This document shows, one piece after another, positions 8,761 to 17,848 of a DNA stretch of 51,080 nucleotides. The first letter of the stretch is position 1. Every line of letters starts with the position of its first letter. Source of the stretch: Acidobacteriota bacterium (GTDB lineage: Bacteria; Acidobacteriota; Terriglobia; Acidiferrales; UBA7541); the NCBI GenBank assembly GCA_003224055.1, contig QHYE01000129.1, forward strand, positions 1-51,080. Direction: 5' to 3'. The notes beneath the pieces were generated by a model that did not search any database, was not told the DNA's origin, and was given only the letters and a program-made list of their open reading frames with translations. The translations under genes and the position numbers were made by a program.

Positions 8761-8940
8761 GCGCCGTCAACGACATCCACGTTCATGGCCTTCGCCGTCA
8801 TTCCGCGTCCGTCTCGGTTGATTCCATAAAGATTGTACCTGAAAGTTTGCCAGCGCCACGGCCACTGAGGGCATTGCGTTTCTGCTAAGATGCGGGTGTG
8901 CAGAGCGCGAAATTTTGGATTGGATCGCGGAGGACACTCG

Positions 8941-9378
8941 ATGAAGTCGTTCAATTCCCTTCAGCCAGTGGGTTTGCTAGCCCTGCGGCTGGCCCTGGGG
9001 ATCATTTTCTTCTCTCATGGCTACCCGAAACTGGCACATCAGGGCGCTGGGATGCAGGGATTCTTTATGCAGCATGGGCTGCCGGGGAATTTCGTGTACA
9101 TCGCAGGAGTCTTGGAAGTCTTCGGTGGGCTGCTGCTGGTGCTGGGGTTGTTCACGCGGGGAGCCGCGCTGCTGTTGGCGATTGAAATGGGAGTGGCGAT
9201 CTGGAAAGTACACAGCAGCGGCGGCTACTTGGCCGTGCACGAGTACGAATTTCCTTTGACACTGCTGACGGCCTGCTTCGCGCTGGCTACCATAGGAGCA
9301 GGAACGATCTCGCTCGATTACCCGCTGTTTGAAAACGGAAAGAGCCGGACAAGGTTTTCCCAAAAGTCGAAAGTTTGA
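8941..9378 (+). CDS. DoxX family membrane protein
   Basis: A 145-residue protein with four hydrophobic helices. ALRLALGIIFFSHGYPKL at the front and GVLEVFGGLLLVLGLFTRGAALLLAIEMGVAIW in the middle are classic DoxX/SURF4-like segments. DoxX proteins are found in respiratory or redox membrane complexes, but many members have no proven role. ATG 8941 is preceded by GGAGG at about seven bases, which decides it over a start 17 residues upstream. It is transcribed away from the SH3b gene and towards the PspC-domain gene. Confidence 0.85.
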   Translation: MKSFNSLQPVGLLALRLALGIIFFSHGYPKLAHQGAGMQGFFMQHGLPGNFVYIAGVLEVFGGLLLVLGLFTRGAALLLAIEMGVAIWKVHSSGGYLAVHEYEFPLTLLTACFALATIGAGTISLDYPLFENGKSRTRFSQKSKV

Positions 9379-9405
9379 AGGTTTCGCCCCAGGAAAGAAT
9401 GAGAA

Positions 9406-9738
9406 CTAGGACGGCGCTGCGGTCGATGTCGCGGACATTCCCGTGTAGCCCTCCGGCACGGCAATCCAGAGGATGATATAGAGCAAGACACCCGTCCCCG
9501 CACAAAGGACCGCCAGCGCCCACAGCACCCGAACCAGGAGCGGGTCGAGATCGAAATAATCGGCCACTCCGGCGCACACACCCGCGATTTTTCGATCGTT
9601 GATCGAGCGCACAAGCCTCTTGCGCGAGTTGTAAGCAGGAGGGGCAGCTGGCGCCGCGACTTCCGGCTGTTTTGCGCCGCAGTTGTAGCAGAATTTCGAT
9701 CCAGCCGCGATGTCCTTTTGACAATTTGGGCAATTCAT
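9406..9738 (-). CDS. Zinc-ribbon and PspC-domain membrane protein
   Basis: A 110-residue protein with two parts. Residues 1-23 form a short zinc ribbon (CPNCQKD, then CYNCG), and residues about 40-95 form a PspC domain: VRSINDRKIAGVCAGVADYFDLDPLLVRVLWALAVL followed by a second hydrophobic helix ending in LWIAVPEG. PspC proteins take part in envelope-stress sensing in enterobacteria; zinc-ribbon versions are widespread and mostly uncharacterised. It lies 27 bases from the convergent doxX-like gene. Confidence 0.87.
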   Translation of the reverse strand: MNCPNCQKDIAAGSKFCYNCGAKQPEVAAPAAPPAYNSRKRLVRSINDRKIAGVCAGVADYFDLDPLLVRVLWALAVLCAGTGVLLYIILWIAVPEGYTGMSATSTAAPS

Positions 9739-9839
9739 CGAGTCACCCCCACAGAGTAGCTCCGACTTGCATTCCTATACCTAATACGTAAAGGAATCAA
9801 GGAAAGTTTCCCGAATCGACGGTCTAAACCCAAATTGGC

Positions 9840-11996
9840 TCAATACTCCAAGAGCTGCTTCACCGCCGCCGTGATATGGCCCGTCTGCGGGAGGATCACG
9901 TCCTCGAGCTTCGGCTGATACGCGCAAAACGTATCCATGGCGGCGACGCGCTTTACGGGGGCGTCCAACTCTTCGAAGAGTTCGTCCGCGATGCGCGCAG
10001 CGATTTCCGCGCCGTAGCCCCAGCTCAGCATGTCTTCATAGGCCACGATGACCCGGTGCGTCTTTCGAACCGTGGCGGCAACGGCTTCCCAATCATACGG
10101 AGAGAGTGAACGAAGATCGACGATTTCGACGGAGATGCCTTCGCGTTCGAGCTGCGCGGCGGCCACTTCCGTGCGATGGACCAAGGCGCCGTAGGTGATG
10201 ATGCTTACATCCGTGCCTTCTCTTACCGTGCGCGCCTTCCCGAAGGGAATCGTAAAATCCGGCCCGGGATTTTCCGAGCGGTTGTAGGGCTGGCGGTACA
10301 GGTGCTTGTGCTCGAGAAACAGGACCGGGTCATCGCAGCGGATGGCCGTGCGCAAAAGGCCGGCTACATCGAGGGCGGTGGAAGGCATCACCACGCGGAG
10401 GCCTGGACAGTGCGTGAAGATCGATTCGCCGCTCTGGCTATGATAGACGCCGCCGCCGGTGAGGTAGCCGCCGATCGGCACGCGAAGAACCACCGGCGCT
10501 TTGAAGGCGCCGTTCGAACGCCAGCGCATCACGCAAAGCTCGTCGCGAATCTGCATCATGGCAGGCCAGATGTAGTCGAAGAATTGAATTTCGGCAACGG
10601 GCTTTAGCCCGCGGGTCGCCATGCCGATGGCGCGGCCGACGATGCTGGCTTCCGCCAGCGGCGAATTGAAAACGCGATCGCTCCCATACTTGCGTTGCAG
10701 CCCCGCGGTCGCTTTGAAGACCCCACCCTTCCCCTTCACGTGCTTGAGGCTGTCTTCACGGCTGGCGTCGGCCACGTCTTCGCCAAAAATCGTGATGCGC
10801 TCGTCCCGCGCCATTTCGTCGGGGAGCGTTGCGGCAACCATTTCGACCATGGTCTTGGGTGCGCCGTGAAGATGCGGTTGCGATTCGAATGCGGGAAAGG
10901 TGGGATCCACCTCAGGCGAATAGACGTTCGTCCGAACGGAGTCGACCGAAGGCTCTTCTGCGGCAAGAGCCTGATCGGCGGCTTCGCGGACTTCGTTGTC
11001 GATTTCGGCTTCGAGAGATTCAATCTGCTTCTGGTCGAGGACGCCTTCGCGGACCAGGACGAGGGCAAGTTTTGAAAGCGGATCGCGTCGAGCCTCCTCT
11101 TCGCGCTCTTCCGCGGATTTGTAGAGCTTCTCATCATCGGAGAGCGAGTGGGAATAAGGACGCGTCACATGCGCGTGGATGAGCGCCGGGCCGCGGCGCT
11201 CGCGGCAATACTCCACCGCCTCTTTGCAGGCGGAATAGCTTTCGAACGGATCCGTGCCGTCAACTTCCGAAACGTGCAATCCCGGAAAACCACGGACGAG
11301 TTTGGAAATGCTTCCGCCGGCGGTCTGTACTTCAACAGGAACAGAAATGGCATAGCCGTTATCTTCGATGAGGTAGAGGAGCGGAAGCTTTTTGGCGCAA
11401 GCGACGTTCAGGGACTCCCAGAATTCGCCCTCGCTGGTGGAGCCTTCACCACCTGAGACGTACACGATTTCATCGGGCTCGTGATTCACGTGTTCCCCGA
11501 GCGGCGCCTTCTTTGCCTGCGCCAGAGCCTTGGGGCGGCCTTCGTAATACAGAGTGGCTTCAGCAGCGCCCACGGCTTGGACGAATTGCGTGCCCGTGCA
11601 GGAGGACTTGCTGACGATGTTCCATTTTGCATGGCCCCAGTGGGAGGGCATCTGCCGGCCGCCGGAACTGAGGTCATCCTTTGCTCCGACTGCGGCGAGA
11701 AGGTTCTCCAAAGGAGTTACGCCAAGCATCAGGCAGAGAGCGCGGTCGCGATAGTAGGGGTAAAACCAGTCGACGCCGGGGCGGAGGAAGAGGCCCATAA
11801 CGGCGGTGATCGCTTCATGCCCGGCGCTGGAAATCTGAAAATAGATTTTGTTCTGCCGCTTCAGCTGGATTTCGCGATCGTCCAGCCGCCGCGATAGGTA
11901 CATCGTGCGGTAAAGGCGTATCAGGGTTTCGTGATCGAGGCCGTGAACTTTGGGGGCGTCAAGTTTTCCCACTTTGACGCGCGTTTGTGACGCCAT
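9840..11996 (-). CDS. 2-oxoacid dehydrogenase E1 component, alpha and beta subunits fused
   Basis: 718 residues combining both halves of a thiamine-diphosphate-dependent E1. The alpha half (about 1-360) has the motif [18 protein letters not shown] and later DNGYAIS, the ThDP/Mg site. The beta half (about 385-718) has [27 protein letters not shown] and the transketolase C-terminal domain ([12 protein letters not shown]). The reaction is oxidative decarboxylation of pyruvate or branched-chain 2-oxoacids onto an E2 lipoyl domain. No E2 or E3 gene is nearby. ATG 11996 has GAGGG about nine bases upstream and was preferred to a TTG 17 codons earlier. The substrate class is not resolved. Confidence 0.9.
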   Translation of the reverse strand: MASQTRVKVGKLDAPKVHGLDHETLIRLYRTMYLSRRLDDREIQLKRQNKIYFQISSAGHEAITAVMGLFLRPGVDWFYPYYRDRALCLMLGVTPLENLLAAVGAKDDLSSGGRQMPSHWGHAKWNIVSKSSCTGTQFVQAVGAAEATLYYEGRPKALAQAKKAPLGEHVNHEPDEIVYVSGGEGSTSEGEFWESLNVACAKKLPLLYLIEDNGYAISVPVEVQTAGGSISKLVRGFPGLHVSEVDGTDPFESYSACKEAVEYCRERRGPALIHAHVTRPYSHSLSDDEKLYKSAEEREEEARRDPLSKLALVLVREGVLDQKQIESLEAEIDNEVREAADQALAAEEPSVDSVRTNVYSPEVDPTFPAFESQPHLHGAPKTMVEMVAATLPDEMARDERITIFGEDVADASREDSLKHVKGKGGVFKATAGLQRKYGSDRVFNSPLAEASIVGRAIGMATRGLKPVAEIQFFDYIWPAMMQIRDELCVMRWRSNGAFKAPVVLRVPIGGYLTGGGVYHSQSGESIFTHCPGLRVVMPSTALDVAGLLRTAIRCDDPVLFLEHKHLYRQPYNRSENPGPDFTIPFGKARTVREGTDVSIITYGALVHRTEVAAAQLEREGISVEIVDLRSLSPYDWEAVAATVRKTHRVIVAYEDMLSWGYGAEIAARIADELFEELDAPVKRVAAMDTFCAYQPKLEDVILPQTGHITAAVKQLLEY

Positions 11997-12171
11997 TCGT
12001 TCTGCCCTCGCCTTTGGGATCGGGGTTCTTGCGTCCGCGGGATTCAATTATAGCGGATTTCGTTGTTCGCCTGCTTAAATTGACCCGTCAAGCGCATCCT
12101 AGCCGTGCCAGAAACAGACCAAATTGGCCTTATGATGACTTGTTCCAACACCAAGCGTTTGTGGGGTCGCG

Positions 12172-12612
12172 TTAATCGAGCGATTCGAACTGCTGGTCGG
12201 CTTTCTCGAATTCCGGGTCGAATTGCTGAATTACCTTCGGGGAAGCGCTCTTGAAAGGCTCCTCCGACGGGATACGCGCAACCCAGCGCTGCTCCGAAAG
12301 TCTTTCGTGGGAGGAAAAGTACAAACGCACGAGCAGGCCTACTTTGCCGTCGGCGGCGGATTTAGACTTTTCTGTAACGGACTCACTTGGCTTGTCCTTC
12401 GACTTTCCCTTGGCCTTGGGAGAAGGCGCCGGATTTTCCGCGGCCACCGTCTTGGCGGCCGGTTCTCCCGCGGGGCCCCCGGGGCGATCGAGTTTGTAGA
12501 GGAGTTTCTTGTCCAAGCGGAAAGCTTGCTTCCAGCCGTCGAGCTTGTGGCGCGCCAACTGCGCTTTTTCTTCGTCCGTGCCAAAGTCCAATCGGATGTA
12601 AATGTGGGACAT
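12172..12612 (-). CDS. Hypothetical protein with lysine-rich central linker
   Basis: A 146-residue protein not matched to a family I know. The first 45 residues (MSHIYIRLDFGTDEEKAQLARHKLDGWKQAF) look folded. A Pro/Ala/Lys/Ser-rich linker runs from about 50 to 90, and the C-terminal part (VGLLVRLYFSSHERLSEQRWVARIP) looks like a strand-rich half-domain. No signal peptide or membrane segment is visible. The ATG at 12612 was preferred because upstream in-frame sequence is unlike the rest. It lies upstream of the E1 gene on the same strand, separated by 175 bases without visible genes. Confidence 0.6.
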   Translation of the reverse strand: MSHIYIRLDFGTDEEKAQLARHKLDGWKQAFRLDKKLLYKLDRPGGPAGEPAAKTVAAENPAPSPKAKGKSKDKPSESVTEKSKSAADGKVGLLVRLYFSSHERLSEQRWVARIPSEEPFKSASPKVIQQFDPEFEKADQQFESLD

Positions 12613-12766
12613 ACTTTGAGTCTGCGACGCGCTCGAACCTAAGTCAAGTTGGCCAGCCGAAAGACGTCGCGCGAATCGGAGCATCGGTCGGCCTTGTAAA
12701 TTGGACTTGCAAACTATGGCGTTTCACGCCATAGTATTTCCTCGACTGGCCTCGGATTGGGTTCGA

Positions 12767-13183
12767 ATGGAACTACCACGTCACAAGCGCTGGCGTTCGA
12801 TCTCCGCGAGCATTTGCTTGCTCGTTGTCGTTATGCTTTATGCGCCCTTGGCGGGGGCAGCGTGGTTCTCGTATCAAGCTTCTTGCTGTACTTCTGATCA
12901 ATGCCCGATCGCGGGGCATCACCACCAAAAAACTCCCGCAGCCCCTGCGAATCATATGGATTGCGGACATGACATGCCCGGAATGATGGCGTGCTCGATG
13001 TCTTGCTGCCACGATTCGGAACGCTCGATGCTTAGTGCTGTCGCGTTTGTGCTGCCTTCGCCAGTCGTGGTCGTGGTGCCGGCCGCGAGCAAGTCGCCTA
13101 TCGAGACCACGAAACCCATGGATTTTCTGCGTTCCCTCGAACCGCTTTCTCCTCCTCCTCGACTCGACCCTGCGGCTGCCTGA
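12767..13183 (+). CDS. Exported Cys/His/Met-rich protein, possible copper or other metal binder
   Basis: A 138-residue protein with a basic start (ELPRHKRWR), a hydrophobic helix (ICLLVVVMLYAPLAGAAWF) and then a metal-ligand-dense region. That region has CCTSDQCP, HHH, HMDCGHDMPGMM and CSMSCCHD within about 60 residues. A second hydrophobic patch follows, then a Pro-rich end. The MDCGHDMPGM stretch recalls copper-binding periplasmic proteins, but no defined family was recognised. An in-frame start at 12701 is possible. It lies 88 bases before a TonB-dependent receptor on the same strand, consistent with a shared transcript and a metal-handling role (inference). Confidence 0.65.
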   Translation: MELPRHKRWRSISASICLLVVVMLYAPLAGAAWFSYQASCCTSDQCPIAGHHHQKTPAAPANHMDCGHDMPGMMACSMSCCHDSERSMLSAVAFVLPSPVVVVVPAASKSPIETTKPMDFLRSLEPLSPPPRLDPAAA

Positions 13184-13271
13184 GGCACCGCTCACTCTAC
13201 TCACGTTCGCTGAGTCACCCGCGTCGCGGCGTCATCGCTGCGCAGTAACCCCATTACGAGGAGAAAAGTTC

Positions 13272-15551
13272 ATGTCAGGCCATACTCGATTGTGCGGTTC
13301 CGCTTTTCGCAAACTGTTTTTGCCAGGCATAGTTTTGGTTCTAATTCTTCAAGGAATCGCCTTGGCCGGAATCTTCGGCACTGTTCGCGGCATCGTTCAC
13401 GATGCGCAACACCGGCCCATTGAGAACGCGACTGTTGTGTTGCAGGCAAAGCAGTCCGATTGGAAAAAGGAGGCCGCCACGGATGGAGAAGGACGTTTTC
13501 AGATGGATGCCGTGCCTGCCGGCTTGTACACAATCCACATCGTGCGAGACGGGTTTCGCGACGTGAAGAATGACCTTACCGTCCTCCCTGATTCCGCGCC
13601 GCTGCTTCACTTTCCGATGGAACTGGCGCCGGTGCATCAGAGTGTGGAGGTCAGTGATTCCGCGCAGCCGGTTGACGCAGGATTCTCCACTGCCTCGGCA
13701 ACACTGACGCGTGAGGATATTCAGGCTACGCCGGGCGCTTCCCGGACGAACAGCCTCGAATTCATTACCGCCTACACACCCGGCGCCTATATGGTTCACG
13801 ATCAACTACACATCCGCGGCGGCCACCAGGTTTCCTGGCTGATCGACGGCGTACCCGTTCCGAACACCAACATCGCTTCCAACGTCGGCCCACAATTTGA
13901 TCCCAAGGACATCGACGTCGTGGAGATCCAGCGCAGCGGTTACTCCGCGGAGTACGGCGATCGGACCTACGGTGTTTTCAACGTGATTCCGCGCTCGGGT
14001 TTCGAACGCAACCGTGAAATCGAACTCGCCGCCACCTACGGCAGTTTCCATTCCACCGACAGCCAGATCAGCTTCGGCGATCACACGGATCGTTTCGCCT
14101 ATTACGCCAGCATCAGCGCTAATCGCACCGATGTGGGCCTGATGACGCCGGAGCCGCAAGAGCGGCACGACAACAACAACGGCGTTGGCGGCTTCACTTC
14201 GCTGATTTTCAACGCGACGAAGGCAGATCAACTTCGCTTCGTCGGGTCGGCTCGAGCGGACTATTTTAAAATTCCGAACACGGCCGATCAGCAGTTCATC
14301 GGCGTGCGCGATATTCAGCGCGAACGGGATGTCTTCGGGAATTTCTCCTGGGTGCACACCGCCAAGCCGGGCATTCTCGTTACGCTCGCGCCGTTCTACC
14401 ATTGGAATCGCTCCGCCTATGACGGCTACGATCGCCCGGATCCAAGTCTGCCTCCCGGCAACCAGGACACACGGATCATTCCAAGCGATCACCATGACTC
14501 TCACTATGAAGGTGGCCTCGCGACTCTAGCTGTCACGCGCGGTAGGCACAATGCACGCGCCGGTCTCTATGGCTTCGCGCAGCAGGACGACGCATTCTTT
14601 GGTCTCGTGGCTGCCGACGGCTCCAGTGCGCCGCTCAGCCAAACGGAACGCCCAAGAGGCGGGCTCTTTTCTCTCTTCGCCGAAGACCAGTACCGCGCTA
14701 CCGACTGGCTCACGCTCAATGGCGGGTTCCGCTACACGCATTTTTCTGGCGGGCTCTCCGAAGACAACGTCAATCCGCGCGTCGGCGCTGCGCTTCGCGT
14801 GCCGAAGCTTCACTGGGTCTTCCGCGCCTTCTACGGCCGCTACTATCAGGCTCCGCCTCTTCTCACGGTTTCCGGACCGCTCTTGCAGCAAGCCATCGAT
14901 CAGGGGTTTGACTTCTTGCCGCTGCGCGGCGAAAGGGACGAACAGCGCGAATTCGGCCTGACCATTCCCATCCGCCGCTGGGAGTTTGATATTTCCAATT
15001 TCCAGACGCACGTTCGGAATTTCTTCGATCATGAGGTGCTCGGCAATGCCAATATATTCTTTCCGCTGACGATCGATCGTGCCCGCATTCACGGTTGGGA
15101 ACTGACCACGCGCTCACCGCGCATCGCGAATCGCCTCCAGGTTTATCTGACCTATTCCCATCAGTTCGTGGAAGGCTCCGGAGCGGTCACGGGTGGCCTC
15201 ACCGATTTCACACCGCCGGACCAAGGATTTTTTCTCCTCGACCACGACCAGCGAGATACGCTTGGCATCGGCTTTCACGGCACTTTGCCGTGGCGCACGT
15301 TCGCGTCCGGGAATCTGAGCTACGGATCCGGATTCCTCGACGGCGATGGCCCCAACCATCGACCCGGCCACACGGAGTTTTCGCTCTCGCTCGGAAAATC
15401 CTTCGGCGAGCGTTTCTGCGTGTCATTCACCGCGCAGAACATCAGCGATTCGCACTACCTGCTCGACAGCGCGAATACACTCGGCGGGACGCACTGGAAT
15501 TATCCCCGGCAATTCACCGGAGAGCTTCGCTACCGCTTTCATTTCCGATAG
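13272..15551 (+). CDS. TonB-dependent receptor with N-terminal carboxypeptidase-regulatory-like domain
   Basis: A 759-residue outer-membrane receptor. A signal peptide (about 1-33) is followed by a beta-sandwich domain (GTVRGIVHDAQHRPIENATVVLQ, about 35-115), then a plug (LTREDIQATPGASRTNSLEF, with HIRGGHQVSWLIDGVPV and VEIQRSGYSAEYGD). The rest is a beta barrel with alternating aromatic strands, ending FTGELRYRFHFR. It imports a large or scarce ligand using energy from TonB. The substrate is unknown. The upstream Cys/His/Met-rich protein hints at a metal. ATG 13272 is preceded by AGGAG. It is shorter than the two Oar-like receptors later in the window and of a different subgroup. Confidence 0.88.
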   Translation: MSGHTRLCGSAFRKLFLPGIVLVLILQGIALAGIFGTVRGIVHDAQHRPIENATVVLQAKQSDWKKEAATDGEGRFQMDAVPAGLYTIHIVRDGFRDVKNDLTVLPDSAPLLHFPMELAPVHQSVEVSDSAQPVDAGFSTASATLTREDIQATPGASRTNSLEFITAYTPGAYMVHDQLHIRGGHQVSWLIDGVPVPNTNIASNVGPQFDPKDIDVVEIQRSGYSAEYGDRTYGVFNVIPRSGFERNREIELAATYGSFHSTDSQISFGDHTDRFAYYASISANRTDVGLMTPEPQERHDNNNGVGGFTSLIFNATKADQLRFVGSARADYFKIPNTADQQFIGVRDIQRERDVFGNFSWVHTAKPGILVTLAPFYHWNRSAYDGYDRPDPSLPPGNQDTRIIPSDHHDSHYEGGLATLAVTRGRHNARAGLYGFAQQDDAFFGLVAADGSSAPLSQTERPRGGLFSLFAEDQYRATDWLTLNGGFRYTHFSGGLSEDNVNPRVGAALRVPKLHWVFRAFYGRYYQAPPLLTVSGPLLQQAIDQGFDFLPLRGERDEQREFGLTIPIRRWEFDISNFQTHVRNFFDHEVLGNANIFFPLTIDRARIHGWELTTRSPRIANRLQVYLTYSHQFVEGSGAVTGGLTDFTPPDQGFFLLDHDQRDTLGIGFHGTLPWRTFASGNLSYGSGFLDGDGPNHRPGHTEFSLSLGKSFGERFCVSFTAQNISDSHYLLDSANTLGGTHWNYPRQFTGELRYRFHFR

Positions 15552-15669
15552 TGTGAAAGAGGGTTCGTTGCACGGGCGGGGGATTTGGAAAAATCGTCTT
15601 GCTCAAAAGGGCCGCACCAGTTCCAATGACTGCGGCGCGTTCGAAGCCCTAGTGGGCAGGAATACATTC

Positions 15670-16377
15670 GTGAACCTGATTCAAGAATCAAAAAGCCTCT
15701 TTCGTCTGACTCGCTTTGGCATGGTTAATTGCTTTCTGGTGAGAGAAGAGGACGGCCTCACTCTGGTTGATACAGGTCTCGCCGGCTCAACAGTTGGGAT
15801 ACTCCGAGCAGCAAGCGCTTTGGATTCGACGATCTGCCGAATCGTTCTGACACACGCTCATATTGATCATGTGGGCTCTGTTGACGCGCTCCTCCGCGAG
15901 CTTCCGGCAAGCGAATTCTTCGTTGGGCAACGTGAATCTCGCTTGTTGACTGGTGACTTCACATTGGATGCTGGCGAAAATGGTAAGAAACTTCTTGGTT
16001 TCCCAGGCGTGAAATCTCGGCCGAACCGTTGCCTCAACGATGGCGACCGTGTCGGCTCTCTGCAAACTATCTCCTCCCCCGGACACACGCCGGGCCACAT
16101 GGCGTATCTGGATGTCAGGGATGGTTCCCTGTTGGCAGGCGATGCGTTTACAACCCAGACTGGCGTGGTTGCCGCCGGCGTACTTAAACTCTATTTTCCG
16201 TTCCCTTGGATGTTCTCCTGGAATCGCGAATTGGCCGCCGAGAGCGCTCGGAAACTCCATAACGTGAAACCAGCCCGTCTTGCCGTCGGTCACGGAAAAA
16301 CGATTAAGTCTCCGCTTGCGGCGATGGACCGAGCCGTTGAATTGGCCTTCCAGCAGTGCGGGAAAATGTTAGACTGA
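15670..16377 (+). CDS. Metallo-beta-lactamase-fold hydrolase
   Basis: About 235 residues with the MBL-fold metal motif HAHIDH (in VLTHAHIDHVGS), later SPGHTPGHMAYLD (His ligand), LLAGDAF (Asp ligand) and VGHGKTI (final His). These bind two metal ions in a broad hydrolase superfamily that includes glyoxalase II, lactonases and sulfur dioxygenases; the substrate is unknown. GTG 15670 was chosen because an AGGAA sequence lies about eight bases upstream and the fold begins soon after. In-frame sequence extends further back to the receptor stop, so a longer form is possible. The fluoride riboswitch starts 14 bases after its stop. Confidence 0.78.
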   Translation: MNLIQESKSLFRLTRFGMVNCFLVREEDGLTLVDTGLAGSTVGILRAASALDSTICRIVLTHAHIDHVGSVDALLRELPASEFFVGQRESRLLTGDFTLDAGENGKKLLGFPGVKSRPNRCLNDGDRVGSLQTISSPGHTPGHMAYLDVRDGSLLAGDAFTTQTGVVAAGVLKLYFPFPWMFSWNRELAAESARKLHNVKPARLAVGHGKTIKSPLAAMDRAVELAFQQCGKMLD

Positions 16378-16391
16378 CGTGACTTTCGGAT

Positions 16392-16446
16392 GGCGATGGA
16401 GTTCGCCACAACCGCCCCGGCGATTTTTGCCGGGGCTGATGACTCC
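16392..16446 (+). promoter_or_regulatory. Fluoride riboswitch aptamer (crcB motif)
   Basis: All parts of the crcB RNA are visible. Stem P1 pairs GGCG 16392-16395 with CGCC 16404-16407, enclosing the conserved ATGGAGTT loop. Stem P2 pairs GCCCCGGC 16414-16421 with GCCGGGGC 16429-16436. TGATG then leads to ACTCC 16442-16446, which forms the pseudoknot with loop strand GGAGT 16398-16402. In known examples fluoride, held by magnesium ions, stabilises the pseudoknot. The next gene encodes a CrcB/Fluc fluoride exporter. The aptamer call is strong. Confidence 0.95.
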
Positions 16447-16475
16447 TGGCAGCCTAGCGGCTCCAGGAGTTTTTT
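16442..16475 (+). terminator. Riboswitch expression platform: intrinsic terminator
   Basis: ACTCCTGG 16442-16449 pairs with CCAGGAGT 16463-16470. An inner AGCC/GGCT stem closes a TAGC loop, and a run of Ts from 16470 follows. The first arm contains ACTCC, the same bases the aptamer uses for its pseudoknot, so the two structures are mutually exclusive. Fluoride binding should prevent the terminator and switch on crcB; absence of fluoride should stop transcription. Confidence 0.92.
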
Positions 16476-16502
16476 GCTTAATAGGTCGCAAGGTATTCTC
16501 TG

Positions 16503-16907
16503 GTGCGCCCAGCCGGGCCGCGGATTGGAGCAGCATTGCGTATTGCACTGATTGCGATCTTTGGCGCGATTGGCACGCTTGCGCGTTACGGCCTTCAGGG
16601 CGTCGTGCAAATTCGTCTGGGGAGCACCTTTCCCTACGGCACGTTGGTGGTTAATTTGTCGGGGTGTTTCCTCCTGGGCTTGATCGGGCAATTCACGATG
16701 AATCACATGGTGATTTCTCCGGACTGGCGCGTGGCCATTGCCGTTGGTTTCTTCGGCGGTTACACGACGTTTTCCAGCTTTGGCTGGGAGACGGCAAAAT
16801 TGCTGGAAGAAGGCGCGTGGCTCCGCGCGTCAGCTTATGTGGGCGCAAGCGTCGTCGCCGGCCTCCTCCTGAGCGTCGCCGGAATTCGCCTGGCAAACAA
16901 GTTTTGA
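16503..16907 (+). CDS. crcB: Fluoride ion exporter CrcB/Fluc
   Basis: A 134-residue, four-helix membrane protein of the Fluc channel family, which works as a dual-topology dimer to expel fluoride. Family marks are GAIGTLARYGLQ near the front, YGTLVVNLSGCFLLGLI (with the conserved Asn) and GFFGGYTTFSSFGWE with the phenylalanine-box region. GTG 16503 has AAGG about ten bases upstream; a TTG at the first helix is an alternative. It is controlled by the riboswitch 60 bases upstream. DUF190, its common partner, follows after 72 bases. Confidence 0.95.
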   Translation: MRPAGPRIGAALRIALIAIFGAIGTLARYGLQGVVQIRLGSTFPYGTLVVNLSGCFLLGLIGQFTMNHMVISPDWRVAIAVGFFGGYTTFSSFGWETAKLLEEGAWLRASAYVGASVVAGLLLSVAGIRLANKF

Positions 16908-16933
16908 GAGCCCGACGGTAAGCCTGGGTTCAC

Positions 16934-16971
16934 GAGTCACCAGTCACAAGTCACCAGTCACGAATCACGAG
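16934..16971. repeat. Short AGTCAC direct repeats
   Basis: Four close AGTCAC copies, spaced by two to three bases, and one variant AATCAC lie in the 72-base gap between crcB and the DUF190 gene. The last copy ends eight bases before the DUF190 ATG. The pattern looks like tandem slippage of a short unit. It offers no hairpin, so it should not stop transcription. Confidence 0.6.
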
Positions 16972-16979
16972 GTTCACCC

Positions 16980-17327
16980 ATGACACACGAAAAATTCGAA
17001 GGTGAGCGCACCCTGATGCGCATCCACATCGGCGAATCGGACAAATGGCACGGAAAGCCGCTCTACGACGCCATTGTGGAGATGCTGCGCAAAGACGGCT
17101 TTTCCGGCGTGACCGTGCTGCGCGGCGTGGCGGGCTACGGCGGGTCGAGCGTCTATCACACCGACAAGATTCTCCGTTTGTCCCAGGACCTGCCCATCGT
17201 GCTCGAGGTCATTGAATCCACCGAGCGCATCGAGAAAATTCTTCCCCGCCTCGACGAAATGGTCGAAGGCGGCCTCATCACCCTTGAGAAAGTCCGCGTC
17301 ATCCTCTACCGGGCCGCCAAAAAATAA
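16980..17327 (+). CDS. DUF190 (PII-like) protein
   Basis: A 115-residue DUF190 protein. Marks are RTLMRIHIGESDKWHGKPLYDAIVEMLRKDGFSGVTVLRGVAGYG, followed by LSQDLPIVLEVIESTERIEKILP. The fold is of the PII/CutA ferredoxin-like type, and the family is often encoded beside crcB, as here, suggesting regulation of fluoride export. Its ligand is not known to me. It lies downstream of the same riboswitch with no terminator between. Confidence 0.92.
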   Translation: MTHEKFEGERTLMRIHIGESDKWHGKPLYDAIVEMLRKDGFSGVTVLRGVAGYGGSSVYHTDKILRLSQDLPIVLEVIESTERIEKILPRLDEMVEGGLITLEKVRVILYRAAKK

Positions 17328-17358
17328 CGCAACTCTTGCCTTGGAGCAGTGTATAAAG

Positions 17359-17826
17359 ATGACGATGAGAATTCTAAGTCGGGTATTACTCATCCTTTTC
17401 CTGTCAGAGTCAGTTGCGGACTCGGACGCGAGAATTTCTTTCTGTGATCTAGTCCGAAATCCCGGAAAGGTCAACGGGAAGGAAGTCACCATTCGCGCTA
17501 CGCACCGCTATGGATTTGAGTGGGAGGAACTTTACTGCCTTGACTGCTTGGACAAAGGCAAGGCCTGGCTCGAGATACCTGCCGACATAGATGACGCTTC
17601 TCAGAAGGCGCTGAAGCGCGCTCCCAAAGGCGCAGGCATCATCAATCTCACAGTCAGCGGAACTTTCATGAGCGGTAGTACCCATGGCCACCTCAATGGT
17701 TATCGATATAAGTTTGTGGCGAAAAAGATCACCGATGTCTCGGTGATCTTAAAGGGTATGAAATCACCAGCGGAAGAGAAAGAAGCGGAGAAGCACTGGG
17801 CATGCGGGGGAACTAACCCCAAATAG
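17359..17826 (+). CDS. Small exported protein of unknown function
   Basis: 155 residues with a signal peptide (MRILSRVLLILFLSESVADS). The mature part begins ISFCDLVRNPGKVNGKEVTIRATHRYGFEWEELYCLDCLDKGKAWLEIP, which resembles an OB-like strand pattern, and it carries the cysteine pairs C-x2-C (CLDC) and a late HWACGG. No defined family was recognised. It sits 31 bases after the DUF190 gene and 22 before the MFS gene, so it is probably part of the same transcript as crcB. Confidence 0.65.
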   Translation: MTMRILSRVLLILFLSESVADSDARISFCDLVRNPGKVNGKEVTIRATHRYGFEWEELYCLDCLDKGKAWLEIPADIDDASQKALKRAPKGAGIINLTVSGTFMSGSTHGHLNGYRYKFVAKKITDVSVILKGMKSPAEEKEAEKHWACGGTNPK

Positions 17827-17848
17827 TCCGCTACCGCAGAATCTCTTC

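Noticed and set aside
13806-14504. A 232-codon minus-strand frame inside the TonB receptor
   Set aside because: Antisense shadow of a clear receptor coding region, with no recognisable domain.
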